From NCBI GenBank assembly GCA_018242725.1, contig JAFEBI010000015.1, forward strand, positions 1 through 64,000: DNA of 64,000 nt. The letters are read 5' to 3'. Under the pieces are notes generated by a model. It did not search any database, had not been told where the DNA came from, and saw only the letters and a list, made by a program, of their open reading frames with translations. The position numbers and the translations under genes are program-made. Below are positions 48,608 through 58,880 of this stretch, in pieces. Numbering within the stretch: position 1 is the first letter of the stretch; each line of letters starts with the position of its first letter. Source of the stretch: Nitrospira sp. GTDB taxonomy: Bacteria > Nitrospirota > Nitrospiria > Nitrospirales > Nitrospiraceae.

Positions 48608-50011
48608 ATGGCTCACTACGATTTACTCGTCATCGGTACGGGACCGGCAGGACAGAAGGCTGCCGTTCAGGCGGCCAAGCTCGGGAAAAAGGTCGGCGCC
48701 ATCGAGCGCAAGGAAGTCGTCGGAGGCGTCTGCATCAACACCGGTACAATACCGAGTAAAGCCCTGCGCGAAGCCGCGATCTTTTTTTCAGGAATTCCGC
48801 AACGCAGCGTTTACGGCACCCCTCACCGACCCAAGAAAACAATTACGATCGAGGAACTCGCCGTCCACACCAAATACGTCATGAAGAACGGGGTTCAGAT
48901 CGTGCAAAGCCAGATGTCCCGAAATCAGGTCGATCTGTTTTTCGGTTCAGCCAGCTTTGTCGATCCCCATCGCCTCCGCATACAAACGAACCGCGGCACA
49001 CTCGAACTGACGGCGGACTTCATTGTCATTGCAGTCGGAACAGAACCGGCTAGGCCATCGAATGTTCCTTTCGATGACCACAGTGTCATTGATACGGATG
49101 GGCTCTTGAGTCTGAAGCGCATTCCCGACTCAATGGTCATCGTCGGAGGCGGAGTCATCGGCACAGAGTACGCCTCGATCCTCGCCGCACTGGGAATTCC
49201 CACTATCCTTATCGACAAAAGCCCTCGTCTGTTAGAGTTTGCCGATGCCGAGATCATTGATTTGCTCCAGCGACAGATGAAGGAAATCGGCGTCACCCTG
49301 TATCACAACGAAGAGGTCCTTGCGATCAAGAAAGTACGGGGCAATTCCATCCATGTCACCTTGCGCCACAATCCGCCGATTCAGGCCTCCACACTGATGT
49401 ATGCCATCGGCCGGCAGGGTGCGACAAAGGGGCTCAACCTGGAAGCGGCAGGATTGCAATCGGACCATCGCGGTCGCCTGAGTGTGAACGAACATTTCCA
49501 GACTGCGGTTCCGCACATTTATGCGGCAGGCGACGTCATCGGCTTTCCGGCTCTTGCCTCGACATCGATGCAGCAAGGCCGCCACGCCTCTTGCCATGCG
49601 TTCGGCCAGACGGACCGCATCGACAATTCATTATTGCCATATGGTATCTATGCGATTCCACAAATCTCCTTTGTGGGCCAGAACGAGGAAGAGCTCAAGC
49701 AGGCAGACGTCCCCTATGGAGTCGGTATCGCTCGCTATAAGGAAATCGCCCGCGGGCTGCTGATGGGCGACGAAACCGGCATGCTGAAGCTCCTGTTTCA
49801 CCGGCATACTCGACATCTGTTGGGTGTGCATGCCATCGGAGAAGGCGCCACGGAACTGATCCACATTGGTCAAGCCGTGATCGCCTTTCATGGGAAGATC
49901 GATTACTTTATCGATACGGTCTTCAATTATCCTACCTTGGCGGAATGTTACAAAGTCGCGGCATTGGATGGAATGAATCGACTCTCCAGACCTTGGATTC
50001 TGTATCCGTAA
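48608..50011 (+). CDS. sthA: Soluble NAD(P) transhydrogenase
   Basis: SthA equilibrates NADH and NADPH. The 467-residue flavoprotein has the FAD motif LLVIGTGPAGQKAA, the segment GGVCINTGTIPSKALREA, which keeps one Cys and has Thr in place of the second Cys of disulfide reductases, and the NAD motif VGGGVIGTEYASI. The ATG at 48608 matches family length; a start 17 codons earlier is unlikely. Confidence 0.9.
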   Translation: MAHYDLLVIGTGPAGQKAAVQAAKLGKKVGAIERKEVVGGVCINTGTIPSKALREAAIFFSGIPQRSVYGTPHRPKKTITIEELAVHTKYVMKNGVQIVQSQMSRNQVDLFFGSASFVDPHRLRIQTNRGTLELTADFIVIAVGTEPARPSNVPFDDHSVIDTDGLLSLKRIPDSMVIVGGGVIGTEYASILAALGIPTILIDKSPRLLEFADAEIIDLLQRQMKEIGVTLYHNEEVLAIKKVRGNSIHVTLRHNPPIQASTLMYAIGRQGATKGLNLEAAGLQSDHRGRLSVNEHFQTAVPHIYAAGDVIGFPALASTSMQQGRHASCHAFGQTDRIDNSLLPYGIYAIPQISFVGQNEEELKQADVPYGVGIARYKEIARGLLMGDETGMLKLLFHRHTRHLLGVHAIGEGATELIHIGQAVIAFHGKIDYFIDTVFNYPTLAECYKVAALDGMNRLSRPWILYP

Positions 50012-50115
50012 TGTGGAGACACAGCATGGCCCGCACTTGGTTGTAACTTGGGAATTGTAAGTTCCAACTTCACACGAACTGCTCAAACCTAACGACGTCT
50101 CGAACTGGAGCACAC

Positions 50116-50784
50116 ATGTCATTCTCAAACCACCTCCGCAAACTCGCCAGCTCGATCTGGGATTCCCAATTAACCCATCCCTTCGTCGTCGCGCTCGGCG
50201 ATGGAACGTTGCCTGAACAGAAGTTCAAATACTACATCCTGCAGGACGCACGGTTTCTCGGCGATCTTGCTCGTGTGTTGTCCGCGGGAGCCGTCAAAGC
50301 GCCGGACTCAGAAAGTGCCCTCCGCTTCAACAAGCTGGCAGAGGAGACGATCGTCGTTGAGCGCAGCCTGCATGAGAATTACGGCAAACGCTGGAATATG
50401 ACCGCAAAACAGATGACGTCCGTTACAATGGCACCAACGAATTATGCGTACACTCGGCACATGCTCGCGGTAGCCGCGGCGGGAACCGCCACAGAGATCA
50501 CCGTCGTCACTCTCCCCTGCGCCTGGGTCTATTGTGTGGTGGGGCAACATTTATTGCAGAAAGGCCAGCCGGCCAAGCACCATCCCTACCGTGATTGGCT
50601 CATGCTCTATGCGTCTCCTGAGTTTGCCGGAGTTCAAATCTGGATGCGGAAGAAAGTGGATCAGTGGGCCAAGACAGCCGGAAAAGACGAATTGCGGCGA
50701 ATGGAAGACTCCTTCATCATTAGTTCACGATACGAATGGATGTTCTGGGACATGGCCTGGCGCGAAGAAAAGTGGCCGGTGTAG
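50116..50784 (+). CDS. tenA: Thiaminase II / aminopyrimidine aminohydrolase TenA
   Basis: The 222-residue all-helical protein has the TenA active-site residues: Asp44 (LQDARF), Tyr112, nucleophile Cys135 in LPCAWVYC, Tyr139, and Glu207. It releases HMP from thiamine or salvages aminomethyl-pyrimidine. It is followed 3 bp on by a SemiSWEET gene, so they are likely coupled. Confidence 0.93.
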   Translation: MSFSNHLRKLASSIWDSQLTHPFVVALGDGTLPEQKFKYYILQDARFLGDLARVLSAGAVKAPDSESALRFNKLAEETIVVERSLHENYGKRWNMTAKQMTSVTMAPTNYAYTRHMLAVAAAGTATEITVVTLPCAWVYCVVGQHLLQKGQPAKHHPYRDWLMLYASPEFAGVQIWMRKKVDQWAKTAGKDELRRMEDSFIISSRYEWMFWDMAWREEKWPV

Positions 50785-50787
50785 GAA

Positions 50788-51042
50788 GTGGACGGAGTCA
50801 CGACGCTGGGGTTGATAGCCGGAACACTGACCACCATTGCCTTTATTCCCCAGATTGCGAAAGCCTGGCAATCAAAATCAACCGGCGATCTGTCATGGGG
50901 CATGGTCACGACATTCAGCACGGGAGTGCTGCTATGGCTCATCTACGGCATCTGGATTGATTCGTTGCCGGTCATTCTCGCGAATGCCGTCACGCTGCTT
51001 CTCCAATGTGGGATCATTGGGCTGAAAATCAAGTACGGGTAG
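50788..51042 (+). CDS. SemiSWEET transporter
   Basis: This 84-residue protein has three membrane helices and the PQ motif of SemiSWEET (FIPQIAKAWQSKSTGDLS). Such proteins form dimers that carry sugars. The GTG start is only 3 bp after the tenA stop, which suggests coupled translation and a possible role in importing a pyrimidine or sugar linked to thiamine salvage. Confidence 0.87.
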   Translation: MDGVTTLGLIAGTLTTIAFIPQIAKAWQSKSTGDLSWGMVTTFSTGVLLWLIYGIWIDSLPVILANAVTLLLQCGIIGLKIKYG

Positions 51043-51087
51043 TGATCAGCCTGAATAGAGGCCATCCGCACCAGTAGTCCATCCAAT

Positions 51088-51425
51088 ATGAGACGAAAAG
51101 ACTGTGCAGGGGGAAATATATCGATCGGTGACCTGGTTCGGGTTATCAGTGTTCCCGATCTTTCACGACTGTCTACTAGAATACGCAAAGATTCTGAACC
51201 GGTATTTCGTCATCTCAAGGGCAAGTACAAAAAATACGTTCCTTCAATAACATCGGCTGGGCAGAGATCGAATTCAGAATTCGACAGGGAAAACTTGCCG
51301 GCCACCACACAGTCTGGATAGAACCCATTCTCCTTAGGCGTAAGGCTAAAAGCAGAAGCATAAATAGACGCTATGCCTTCTGCTTCGCCTTGGCTAACGC
51401 CAGCGCCATGGCGCTGAGCGGCTGA
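51088..51425 (+). pseudogene. Frameshifted small protein gene
   Basis: The frame from 51088 (ISIGDLVRVISVPDLSRL ... FRHLKGKYKK) breaks off at a run of six A residues (51229-51234). A -1 shift restores a credible protein with RSFNNIGWAEIEFRIRQGKL and HHTVWIEPILLRRK, open to a TGA at 51425. The original stop was probably before 51371, since the end overlaps tex. A one-base deletion, a sequencing error or programmed slippage would each fit. Confidence 0.6.
51348..51385 (-). terminator. Terminator-like hairpin at the end of tex
   Basis: Around the tex stop, 51350-51362 and 51372-51385 form a stem of about 13 bp with one bulge and a 9-base loop. On the minus strand the stem is followed by TTTT. 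It would end tex transcription. Confidence 0.5.
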
Positions 51426-53779
51426 GGCGGTTGTGTTGCCTGGTTCGCTCCAGATGGTCTTCGCACAGGCTGAGTACGGGCTGTACCGCTGCCGGACGGT
51501 GTCACTACGCTCGGACGGCTTGCCGCCTCATCAAGACGCATGGTCAGCGCGATGCGCTGGCGTTTCAAATCGACGTCGATTACCTTCACCTTGACCACCT
51601 GCCCCGGTTTGACCACTTCGTGTGGATCCTTGATGAATCGATTGGCCAGTGCGGAGACATGCACCAACCCATCCTGATGCACTCCGATGTCGACGAATGC
51701 TCCAAAGGCGGCGACGTTGGTCACTACCCCCTCGAGCACCATGCCCGGCTGCAGATCGCCGACAGACTCGACTCCCTCACGAAACGTCGCCGTCTTAAAT
51801 TCTGGACGAGGATCGCGACCAGGCTTTTCCAGCTCGGTAAAAATATCTTGCACCGTCGGCAGCCCAAACTTCTCATCGATAAAATCAGCAGCCGACACCC
51901 CCTTCAGAACGGCGGGCCTACCCATCACCTCGGCAATCCCCGTTCCTAACCGAGTCAGAATCCGTTCCACGACCGGATACGCCTCAGGGTGCACGGCGGA
52001 ACAATCCAAGGGATTGTCGCCGTCGGGAATACGCAGAAAACCAGCCGCTTGCTCAAACGTCTTGTCACCGAGGCGGGGCACATTACGGATCGCGGTCCGG
52101 TTGGGGAACGGTCCGTTCGCGTTGCGATAGTCCACAATGTTTCGAGCCAGCGTTTTATTCAGACCCGACACCCGTTCCAGTAATGGGATCGACGCCGTAT
52201 TCACATTGACTCCGACGGCATTGACACAGTCTTCGACCGTGGCATCAAGCGATCTTGCCAAGGCCTTCTGATCCACGTCATGCTGATATTGACCGACTCC
52301 GATCGCCTTCGGCTCGATCTTCACCAGCTCGGCGAGCGGATCCTGGAGCCGTCGTGCAATGGACACGGCTCCTCGCACGCTGACATCCAGCTCGGGAAAC
52401 TCCGCTGCGGCAAAAGCCGACGCCGAGTAGACCGATGCTCCTGCTTCACTCACCACGATCTTCGCCAACTTGTGTTCGGGTGATTTGACTGCGACGAGTT
52501 TGATCACCTCGCTCGCCAACTTGTCCGTCTCCCGGCTCGCCGTGCCGTTACCGATGGCCACTAACTCCACGCCATGACGAACAATCAGACTCACCAGGGT
52601 CTCTAATGCCCCGTTCCAATCATTACGCGGTTGATGGGGATAGATCGTCTCTGTGTCCAACAATTTTCCTGTCGCGTCCACGACGGCCACTTTACACCCC
52701 GTGCGAATACCAGGGTCGAGACCGAGAATCGCCTTGGGCCCAGCCGGCGCCGCCAACAATAGCTCATGGAGGTTCTTCGCAAAAATTCTGATCGCCTGGG
52801 CCTCAGCCGCTTCCCGCAATTGCACAAGCAGCTCTGAACTGATGGTCAGATGCATTTTTACACGCCACGTCCAGTCACAGACACCGGCCAACCACTTATC
52901 TGCCGGTCTCCCTCGATCAGCAATGCCGACATGAGCGGCAATCATGGCGACACAAGGATGTGGAACCACGGTGTCGAGCCCCTCTCCCAAGCCTAGCTCC
53001 AGCTTTAAGACTCCGAGCGTGCGACCTCGAAACAGCGCCAACGCTCGATGCGAGGGGATAACCTTGATCGGTTCCGAATAGGCATAGTAGTCGCGAAACT
53101 TTTCTTCCTCAGCCGTTTCCTTGTCCTTCATCACCGTCGACGTCAAGATACCCTCGTTCCACAAGCGTGTTCGGATCGCGGCCAGCAGATCAGCCATTTC
53201 CGCAAACCGTTCCATCAGAATGTCCCGTGCCCCTTCGAGCGCGGCTTTGACATCCGGCACATTGACGGCCTCCACGCCTTCAGCAGCCTCCACGACCCGC
53301 ACGTACTTGAGTGCTTCCTGTTCGGGATTCAACAAGGGATCGGCCAAGAGCCCATCCGCCAATGGCTCCAGCCCTGCTTCCCGCGCGATCTGCGCCCGCG
53401 TGCGGCGCTTCGGTTTGAAGGGAAGATACAGATCTTCGACGGCCTGTTTGGTCGTGGCCGCTTCAATCGTCGCGCGCAATGCGTCCGTGAGCTTCCCTTG
53501 CTCCTCAATGGAAGCCAGCACGACGGCACGCCGCTCCTCCAGTTCACGCAGATAGCGCAGGCGGTCTTCCAAGGTCCGTAGTTGCGTATCGTCAAGATTT
53601 CCCGTCGCCTCTTTCCGATACCGCGCGATAAAAGGAACCGTCGCTCCTTCATCGAGTAATGCCACCGCAGCGGCTACTTGCGCCCCTCCAACACCAAGCT
53701 CTTTGGCAATGATGGGAACGATTGTGTGCTGCCGCGCATCGGCTTTGATTTGAGTTGTGTCGGTCGTCTCGGTTGTCAT
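51371..53779 (-). CDS. tex: RNA-binding transcriptional accessory protein Tex
   Basis: The 802-residue protein has an N-terminal helical Tex core, the YqgF-like RNase H segment [18 protein letters not shown], helix-hairpin-helix motifs ([23 protein letters not shown]) and a C-terminal S1 domain ([26 protein letters not shown]). Tex binds nucleic acids and affects transcription. The ATG at 53779 is preferred over a TTG three codons earlier. Confidence 0.94.
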   Translation of the reverse strand: MTTETTDTTQIKADARQHTIVPIIAKELGVGGAQVAAAVALLDEGATVPFIARYRKEATGNLDDTQLRTLEDRLRYLRELEERRAVVLASIEEQGKLTDALRATIEAATTKQAVEDLYLPFKPKRRTRAQIAREAGLEPLADGLLADPLLNPEQEALKYVRVVEAAEGVEAVNVPDVKAALEGARDILMERFAEMADLLAAIRTRLWNEGILTSTVMKDKETAEEEKFRDYYAYSEPIKVIPSHRALALFRGRTLGVLKLELGLGEGLDTVVPHPCVAMIAAHVGIADRGRPADKWLAGVCDWTWRVKMHLTISSELLVQLREAAEAQAIRIFAKNLHELLLAAPAGPKAILGLDPGIRTGCKVAVVDATGKLLDTETIYPHQPRNDWNGALETLVSLIVRHGVELVAIGNGTASRETDKLASEVIKLVAVKSPEHKLAKIVVSEAGASVYSASAFAAAEFPELDVSVRGAVSIARRLQDPLAELVKIEPKAIGVGQYQHDVDQKALARSLDATVEDCVNAVGVNVNTASIPLLERVSGLNKTLARNIVDYRNANGPFPNRTAIRNVPRLGDKTFEQAAGFLRIPDGDNPLDCSAVHPEAYPVVERILTRLGTGIAEVMGRPAVLKGVSAADFIDEKFGLPTVQDIFTELEKPGRDPRPEFKTATFREGVESVGDLQPGMVLEGVVTNVAAFGAFVDIGVHQDGLVHVSALANRFIKDPHEVVKPGQVVKVKVIDVDLKRQRIALTMRLDEAASRPSVVTPSGSGTARTQPVRRPSGANQATQPPQPLSAMALALAKAKQKA

Positions 53780-53896
53780 CGGTATCAAAGGCCTATCCTT
53801 CCGAACGCGGGAGCCGTCCGCGCTCTCTAAGAGTTGGAGAAAGAAGAGTCATATGGCGAACAAGCTTGATCCAGCTAGGAGGACTTCGCAGGAGAA

Positions 53897-54607
53897 TTAA
53901 TGAGCAAGTGTTCCAAACGCAGCAAACAACTGCCCAGCCAGATACTGGGTCCCCGTACCATCCCCTCCCCCCCTACGACGAAGGAAGTCGTTGAAGACTC
54001 GGCCATCCGCCGTCTTGTGGATATCGGGATGCCGAAGATTCATCCGATAGCGTTGAATCCCGCGTGACAGTGAACTGACGAAGAGCACGGTGCCGTCGGA
54101 CTCGACTTTCTCGACCACTCCGATATGGGTGAGAGGATCGTTAGGTAACCCATCTCCGTTGAAATCCCAGGTGTTATGAAAAAATACCAGATCTCCAGGA
54201 TGAACGGTCGGGCCATAATGAATCCGCCCATGTTCAACCACATGGGTGTAAATGCGTCCCACTCCGTTTCCTCCATCCAGTTTTCCCAATCCACTATAGA
54301 GATCGACGCGCTGCGAGGCATACACGCCTCGCACAAAACCAGAACAATCCGGATTGAAACTTCGGTCGCCGATCTGGATTCGAGATTGCCCGACAAATCG
54401 CACGGCGGTTTTGGCCAGTGCCGTCTGCCGTGGCATCCCCTTCGCCATGGCACAGCACGACATTCCTCGCGTCCCCATCGTGGGAACCATCATCCGATTA
54501 GGAGAGGGTGACTGACGCGCGCTGGTGGCACAACCGGAAAGTGTCACAGCGAGCCCAAAGGTAAGAAGCCCTACGGTGCAACCAAAACGGAACGAGGCTT
54601 GACTCAT
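53897..54607 (-). CDS. C40-like (NlpC/P60-type) peptidase lipoprotein
   Basis: The 236-residue protein has a lipobox (LSGC, about 26) and a Cys/His peptidase fold: FNPDCSGFVRGVY supplies the Cys and PLTHIGVVEKVES the His. A GDLVFFHNTWDFNGDGLPNDP loop lies between. It would cleave peptidoglycan in the envelope. GAAGGATA precedes the ATG. Assignment to NlpC/P60 rather than CHAP or a related family is moderate. Confidence 0.75.
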   Translation of the reverse strand: MSQASFRFGCTVGLLTFGLAVTLSGCATSARQSPSPNRMMVPTMGTRGMSCCAMAKGMPRQTALAKTAVRFVGQSRIQIGDRSFNPDCSGFVRGVYASQRVDLYSGLGKLDGGNGVGRIYTHVVEHGRIHYGPTVHPGDLVFFHNTWDFNGDGLPNDPLTHIGVVEKVESDGTVLFVSSLSRGIQRYRMNLRHPDIHKTADGRVFNDFLRRRGGGDGTGTQYLAGQLFAAFGTLAH

Positions 54608-54732
54608 TATCCTTCAGTATACAGATCCGCTGCTGGAAGACAACACCTGTTCACTCCTTCCACTCTCCTCCAGCGCCTCTCATCAGCCTACCTCTTCGGT
54701 CATGCACCATGAATCGTGGAGTTCCGCAACCA

Positions 54733-56163
54733 CTACCCTCCCGCACTTCCTACCGGCCCACCCGATTCGGTCATGCGCCATGGATCGAGGAGTTCCGCTA
54801 GACGTTTCTCGGAGAGGACCTTCTCTTCTTTTGCCACCTGCCGCACGGTCTTCCCGGACTTGTACGCGTCTTTCGCCAATTTTGCCGCCGCTTCGTATCC
54901 GATCTCCGGCGCCAACGCCGTACACATGGCCAGACTCTCCTCGATCAGGCTCTTACAACGTTCTTCATTGGCTTTGATGCCTTCGATACATTTCACGGAA
55001 AAGTTGTTCGACGCTGTGGCAAGCAGTTCGATAGACTGGAGCAAGTTATAGGCCATCACCGGCATCATCACGATCAGTTCAAAATTTGCCGCCTGCCCAC
55101 CGACCGTCACCGTGACATCATTGCCGATGACCTGGGCGCAGACCATGGTCACAGATTCGGCAATGACGGGATTGACCTTCCCCGGCATGATGGACGATCC
55201 CGGCTGTGTTTCCGGCAAATTGATTTCACCAAGGCCACAACGAGGACCGGACCCAAGCCAGCGAATATCGTTGGCGATCTTCATGAGACTCACAGCGACA
55301 ATCCGTAGCTGCCCACTCGCCTCAACCAACGAATCTTGAGCCGACTGCGCTTCAAAATGATTCTTGGCTTCCTTGAATGAACAGCCCGTCTCTTTCGAAA
55401 TAATCGACATCACCTTCGCGGAAAACTTCGGATGGCAGTTCAGCCCGGTCCCCACGGCAGTTCCTCCCAACGCCACTTCACCCAAGGCTGCCTGAGCTTG
55501 TTTGACTCGCTGAATACCGAGCTCGATCTGACGAGCATAGCCACCGAATTCTTGTCCCAGTCGAACGGGCGTGGCATCCTGGAGGTGCGTTCGCCCGATC
55601 TTGACGATGGTATCGAACTCCTTTGCTTTGTTCTTCAACGCCCTGTGTAATCGACTCAATGCAGGAAGCAGCTGGTGCTGCATCATCTCCGACGCGGCAA
55701 TGTGAATGGCCGTGGGAATCACATCATTGCTCGATTGGCCGAGGTTGACATGGTCATTCGGGTGCACCAGCTTGCTGCCACGCGCACCACCGAGCAATTC
55801 CGTAGCACGATTGGAGATGACTTCGTTCGCATTCATATTCGTGGAGGTGCCGGACCCGGTTTGGAAAATATCCACGGGGAACTCGCCATCGAGCCGGCCA
55901 TCAACAACTTCGGTCGCCGCCCGTTTAATTGCCTCGGCCGGTTTCTTGTCCAACAAACCCAAGGAGTGGTTCACCGTCGCAGCCGCCCGCTTGATCATTC
56001 CCATCGCTCGGATGACGGATCGCGGCATCCGGAGTGAACTGATCGGAAAGTTTTCAATCGCCCTGGCCGTCTGCACTCCATAGTAGGCCTCGGTCGGCAC
56101 GGCGAGTTCACCCATGGTATCTCGTTCAATTCTGGTTGGTACGGATGATTGCCCCTGTTTCAT
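54733..56163 (-). CDS. fumC: Fumarate hydratase class II
   Basis: FumC interconverts fumarate and malate without an iron-sulfur cluster. The 476-residue protein from ATG 56163 has TGSGTSTNMNANEVISNRA, the fumarase/aspartase signature GSSIMPGKVNP, and the C-terminal helices. An aspartate ammonia-lyase has a similar fold, but the overall sequence fits fumarase. It fits the TCA-type genes of this window. Confidence 0.9.
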   Translation of the reverse strand: MKQGQSSVPTRIERDTMGELAVPTEAYYGVQTARAIENFPISSLRMPRSVIRAMGMIKRAAATVNHSLGLLDKKPAEAIKRAATEVVDGRLDGEFPVDIFQTGSGTSTNMNANEVISNRATELLGGARGSKLVHPNDHVNLGQSSNDVIPTAIHIAASEMMQHQLLPALSRLHRALKNKAKEFDTIVKIGRTHLQDATPVRLGQEFGGYARQIELGIQRVKQAQAALGEVALGGTAVGTGLNCHPKFSAKVMSIISKETGCSFKEAKNHFEAQSAQDSLVEASGQLRIVAVSLMKIANDIRWLGSGPRCGLGEINLPETQPGSSIMPGKVNPVIAESVTMVCAQVIGNDVTVTVGGQAANFELIVMMPVMAYNLLQSIELLATASNNFSVKCIEGIKANEERCKSLIEESLAMCTALAPEIGYEAAAKLAKDAYKSGKTVRQVAKEEKVLSEKRLAELLDPWRMTESGGPVGSAGG

Positions 56164-56581
56164 GCGTCGCGCTCCATCGTTAAGTGGTTCCACCCCGTGG
56201 CAGGCGTCATAATAAACGTTGCCCGCCAATTTTCACAAGAGCATGGGCAGCACACTGACCGATGACGCATCACCAGGCGTTTCCTGTCCATTCCCCGGAA
56301 CTTGCGCCTATCACAGTCAGACCATTGACTGAGTAATCACAATAGCCGATCGTTGAAGGGAAATAACCTCAGTATGATTATCCTAATCCAAACCGACAAT
56401 CGGAATGCCTTACGAGCTGAGATAGCACATGGAGGGAAACATCTAAAGAGTGCGCATGGCAAGAGGGGAAGGCATTACGCACGGAGATGCCGGATTCATA
56501 GCCCAAGATCTTGTGATACCTTTTGAAACGAGCACTCTGTTGTAAGACCTTGTACTGCGTGTAGATTCTGCTCTGTGATCC
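56164..56581. other. Non-coding region
   Basis: I see no supported gene in these 418 bases between fumC and the small membrane protein gene at 56582. The fumC promoter probably lies here. Confidence 0.4.
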
Positions 56582-56845
56582 TCACACCCGAGTGACTTCC
56601 TGCTCAGCTCCGTTCCCGCCCTCAACCTCTTGCTGGAACGTACATGCGGCCTTCGGTGTCACGACCTGGAATAAATGCAAGATGTCGATACCTATTCCGA
56701 TGAGGACCAAAGACCATCCGCTGATGATCATCCACCAAACCCATGAAAACATGTCCGCTGGCTGGTCGAAAGTGAAGACCGCCACAACCCCTCCAATCGC
56801 CAGCACCATGCCACCCGTCATCAGCCCGTAGCAGAAAGTTTTCAT
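56582..56845 (-). CDS. Small two-helix membrane protein
   Basis: This 87-residue protein has two hydrophobic helices (about 7-25 and 34-58) separated by a short polar loop with a WVWW cluster, and a polar tail. GAGGAAG is about 5 bp before the ATG. Its function is unknown. Confidence 0.7.
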   Translation of the reverse strand: MKTFCYGLMTGGMVLAIGGVVAVFTFDQPADMFSWVWWMIISGWSLVLIGIGIDILHLFQVVTPKAACTFQQEVEGGNGAEQEVTRV

Positions 56846-57269
56846 CCTTGCTTCCTCAAACCGGTCAGGTGTATGAACCAGCTCAACGGTCGAACGGAGG
56901 ACCTACCTCTCCTCCCATTGCCACTCTACTCGATTTCACCACCAGCGCAATCCAGCAGAATGTCTCTGGCATGTAGATCTGAATGGACCAGTACGACCTC
57001 TGCGCCGAATGGCCTCGCACGCCTCAACACGTACGATATCGGCTACGATCACATGCGACGTTCATAAACTTTGAAGCGTCATCATTCACGAACAACGTTT
57101 CCCCTTTCACAGCGTCACAAGGGACGCTGTCCCGACGGTTGTCTCTTCAGCTTCGCTTGAAGTCAAACCTGAGCGGGTTCGAAGGCTCAAACGGACTCGG
57201 GACTCTACGCTCTTTGGCACAATCAGAACCGACTTACCGAAGGGGGCGAATCGCCATGAATACCATGAG
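56846..57269. other. Non-coding region with one hairpin
   Basis: I support no gene here. ACAGCGTC (57109-57116) and GACGCTGT (57123-57130) form an 8-bp stem with a 6-base loop, with no T-run. The frames that are open have no family sequence. Confidence 0.4.
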
Positions 57270-58211
57270 TTAGTGACAGCGGCCCGTTCCTCTATCCGTG
57301 AACATTTTTCCCGTCTCAGGCACGAACTCCCATTCGTAACCGGTCGGATGGAGGATCAGCTTGAGGATGCCGAATGTATCGTTGTTTCGCACATTGCTCC
57401 CGGTCTGGATGGTGCCGAATTCAGCATGGTGTGCACCACCCGTCCCCACAATGAACGAGCGGATCCCACGGGTCTCGTCGAGTCGACCATCGGCATCCAG
57501 CGGTGCAAACCGCTCATAGTCATGATCATGGCCGGACAGCACAACATCGACTCCCGAGGCATATAGCTCTTCCCAGATCGCGTTCATCACTTTGTTGTTC
57601 TGGTGCCGACCGGACGAGAATCGTGGATGATGCCAGTAGGCCAGCGTACAGCGTGAGTGATGCGCGGCCAAATCTTCACGAAGCCAGGCGAACTGGGCTG
57701 ATGTCGAATCACAGGCCACGATCCGACATCCGCTGTTACTGTTCAAGGCAACCACGTGCCATGCTCCGATATCTAAGCTGTAATACCCTAGCTCCCGAGG
57801 TCCTGCCGCAGTGCCAAAGTACGTGTAATAGCCCTCTCCAAGTCCTTCGTGGTTACCAAGGCTTGGGTGAGTGATCGACTTCAGTCGACCCCACGAACGA
57901 TCAAACGAGCGTTGAAAATCTGAAAGGGCACCAGTGGGATATTGATTATCTCCTAATGTGAGGACCGCCGCTAAACCCTGGATCTGCAGCGCCAAATCAG
58001 AAGTCTCCATCTGTCGGCAGACCTCGACCAGAGTGGGCTCACGCTTGTCCCCGGTGCCCGACGCCGGACAGGCAATATCACCAACCGCCACAACAACGGG
58101 ATCAGAGACAGCCAAGGCCTTGGCGTTTTCCCACAGAGGCATGACACCTAGGGCGCACAAGCAAAAAAGCATCCGCTGAGCGAAACGAACGATCATCGGA
58201 TTGTGTCGCAT
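57270..58211 (-). CDS. Secreted metallophosphoesterase
   Basis: This protein of about 313 residues has a signal peptide and the calcineurin-like motifs in order: VGDIAC, LGDNQY, LGNHEG, WHHPRFSSG and SGHDHDYERF, which bind two metals. It is close to purple acid phosphatase-like enzymes. The start could also be ATG 58196; a GTG at 58250 lies at the hsp20 terminator and is unlikely. Confidence 0.85.
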   Translation of the reverse strand: MRHNPMIVRFAQRMLFCLCALGVMPLWENAKALAVSDPVVVAVGDIACPASGTGDKREPTLVEVCRQMETSDLALQIQGLAAVLTLGDNQYPTGALSDFQRSFDRSWGRLKSITHPSLGNHEGLGEGYYTYFGTAAGPRELGYYSLDIGAWHVVALNSNSGCRIVACDSTSAQFAWLREDLAAHHSRCTLAYWHHPRFSSGRHQNNKVMNAIWEELYASGVDVVLSGHDHDYERFAPLDADGRLDETRGIRSFIVGTGGAHHAEFGTIQTGSNVRNNDTFGILKLILHPTGYEWEFVPETGKMFTDRGTGRCH

Positions 58212-58252
58212 GAAAGGATTGAAACAGAACGAGGTGGGAGATGCAAACACAG

Positions 58253-58276
58253 CGGCCCGTCTTCCCAGACGGGCCG
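58253..58276 (-). terminator. Terminator of hsp20
   Basis: CGGCCCGTCT (58253-58262) and AGACGGGCCG (58267-58276) form a perfect 10-bp stem with a TCCC loop, just past the hsp20 stop. No strong T-run follows on the minus strand. Confidence 0.65.
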
Positions 58277-58303
58277 TTGGTTCAAGAGACCTCTTCGAAC
58301 CAG

Positions 58304-58753
58304 TTACGCCACCTTCACCTCGATGGCTTTCGGTTTCGCCTTCTCCGACTTCGGCAGATGGAGATTCAGCACCCCATCCTTGAACTCGGCCTTCACCTTC
58401 TCCTCGTCGATCACATCAGGCAGCGAGAAAGTTCGCACAAAACTCCCATAGGAACGTTCAATCCGATGATACTTCTTCGCCTTCTCTTCCTTCTCATGCT
58501 TCCGCTCGCCTTGGATCGTGAGCACGCCGTCTTCCAGCGTCACCTTGACATCCTCTTTCTTCACATCCGGAATTTCGGCCTTGATCTGATACTCCCCTTC
58601 CGTCTCGCTGATGTCGACCGACGGCGTCCAATCGGCCACGATCATCGTTTCCTTGCCGTTAGTCCGCGGCGCGGCCGGACGAGCAAACATGCGATTCAAC
58701 CGATCCGACACTTCTTCTAATTCTCGAAATGGATCCCATCGTACGAGCGTCAT
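58304..58753 (-). CDS. Hsp20/alpha-crystallin small heat shock protein
   Basis: The 149-residue protein has the N-terminal MTLVRWDPFRELEEVSDRLN, the alpha-crystallin domain (about 40-140) with EYQIKAEIPDVKKEDVKV and the FKDGVLNLHLPK motif, and a short C-terminal tail. It forms oligomers that hold unfolding proteins. AAGGAGG precedes the ATG; the gene is followed by a strong hairpin. Confidence 0.95.
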   Translation of the reverse strand: MTLVRWDPFRELEEVSDRLNRMFARPAAPRTNGKETMIVADWTPSVDISETEGEYQIKAEIPDVKKEDVKVTLEDGVLTIQGERKHEKEEKAKKYHRIERSYGSFVRTFSLPDVIDEEKVKAEFKDGVLNLHLPKSEKAKPKAIEVKVA

Positions 58754-58880
58754 AGCCCCCTCCTTTTATATAAGACCGCTTGTTATTCGCGCTGGCGCTG
58801 CGCCGATTCACCTGCTTGTTCAACAGATAAATCGATCCGGCGGGAAGTCAAGAGGCTGGAGATCCTTGAAAATACGGGGA

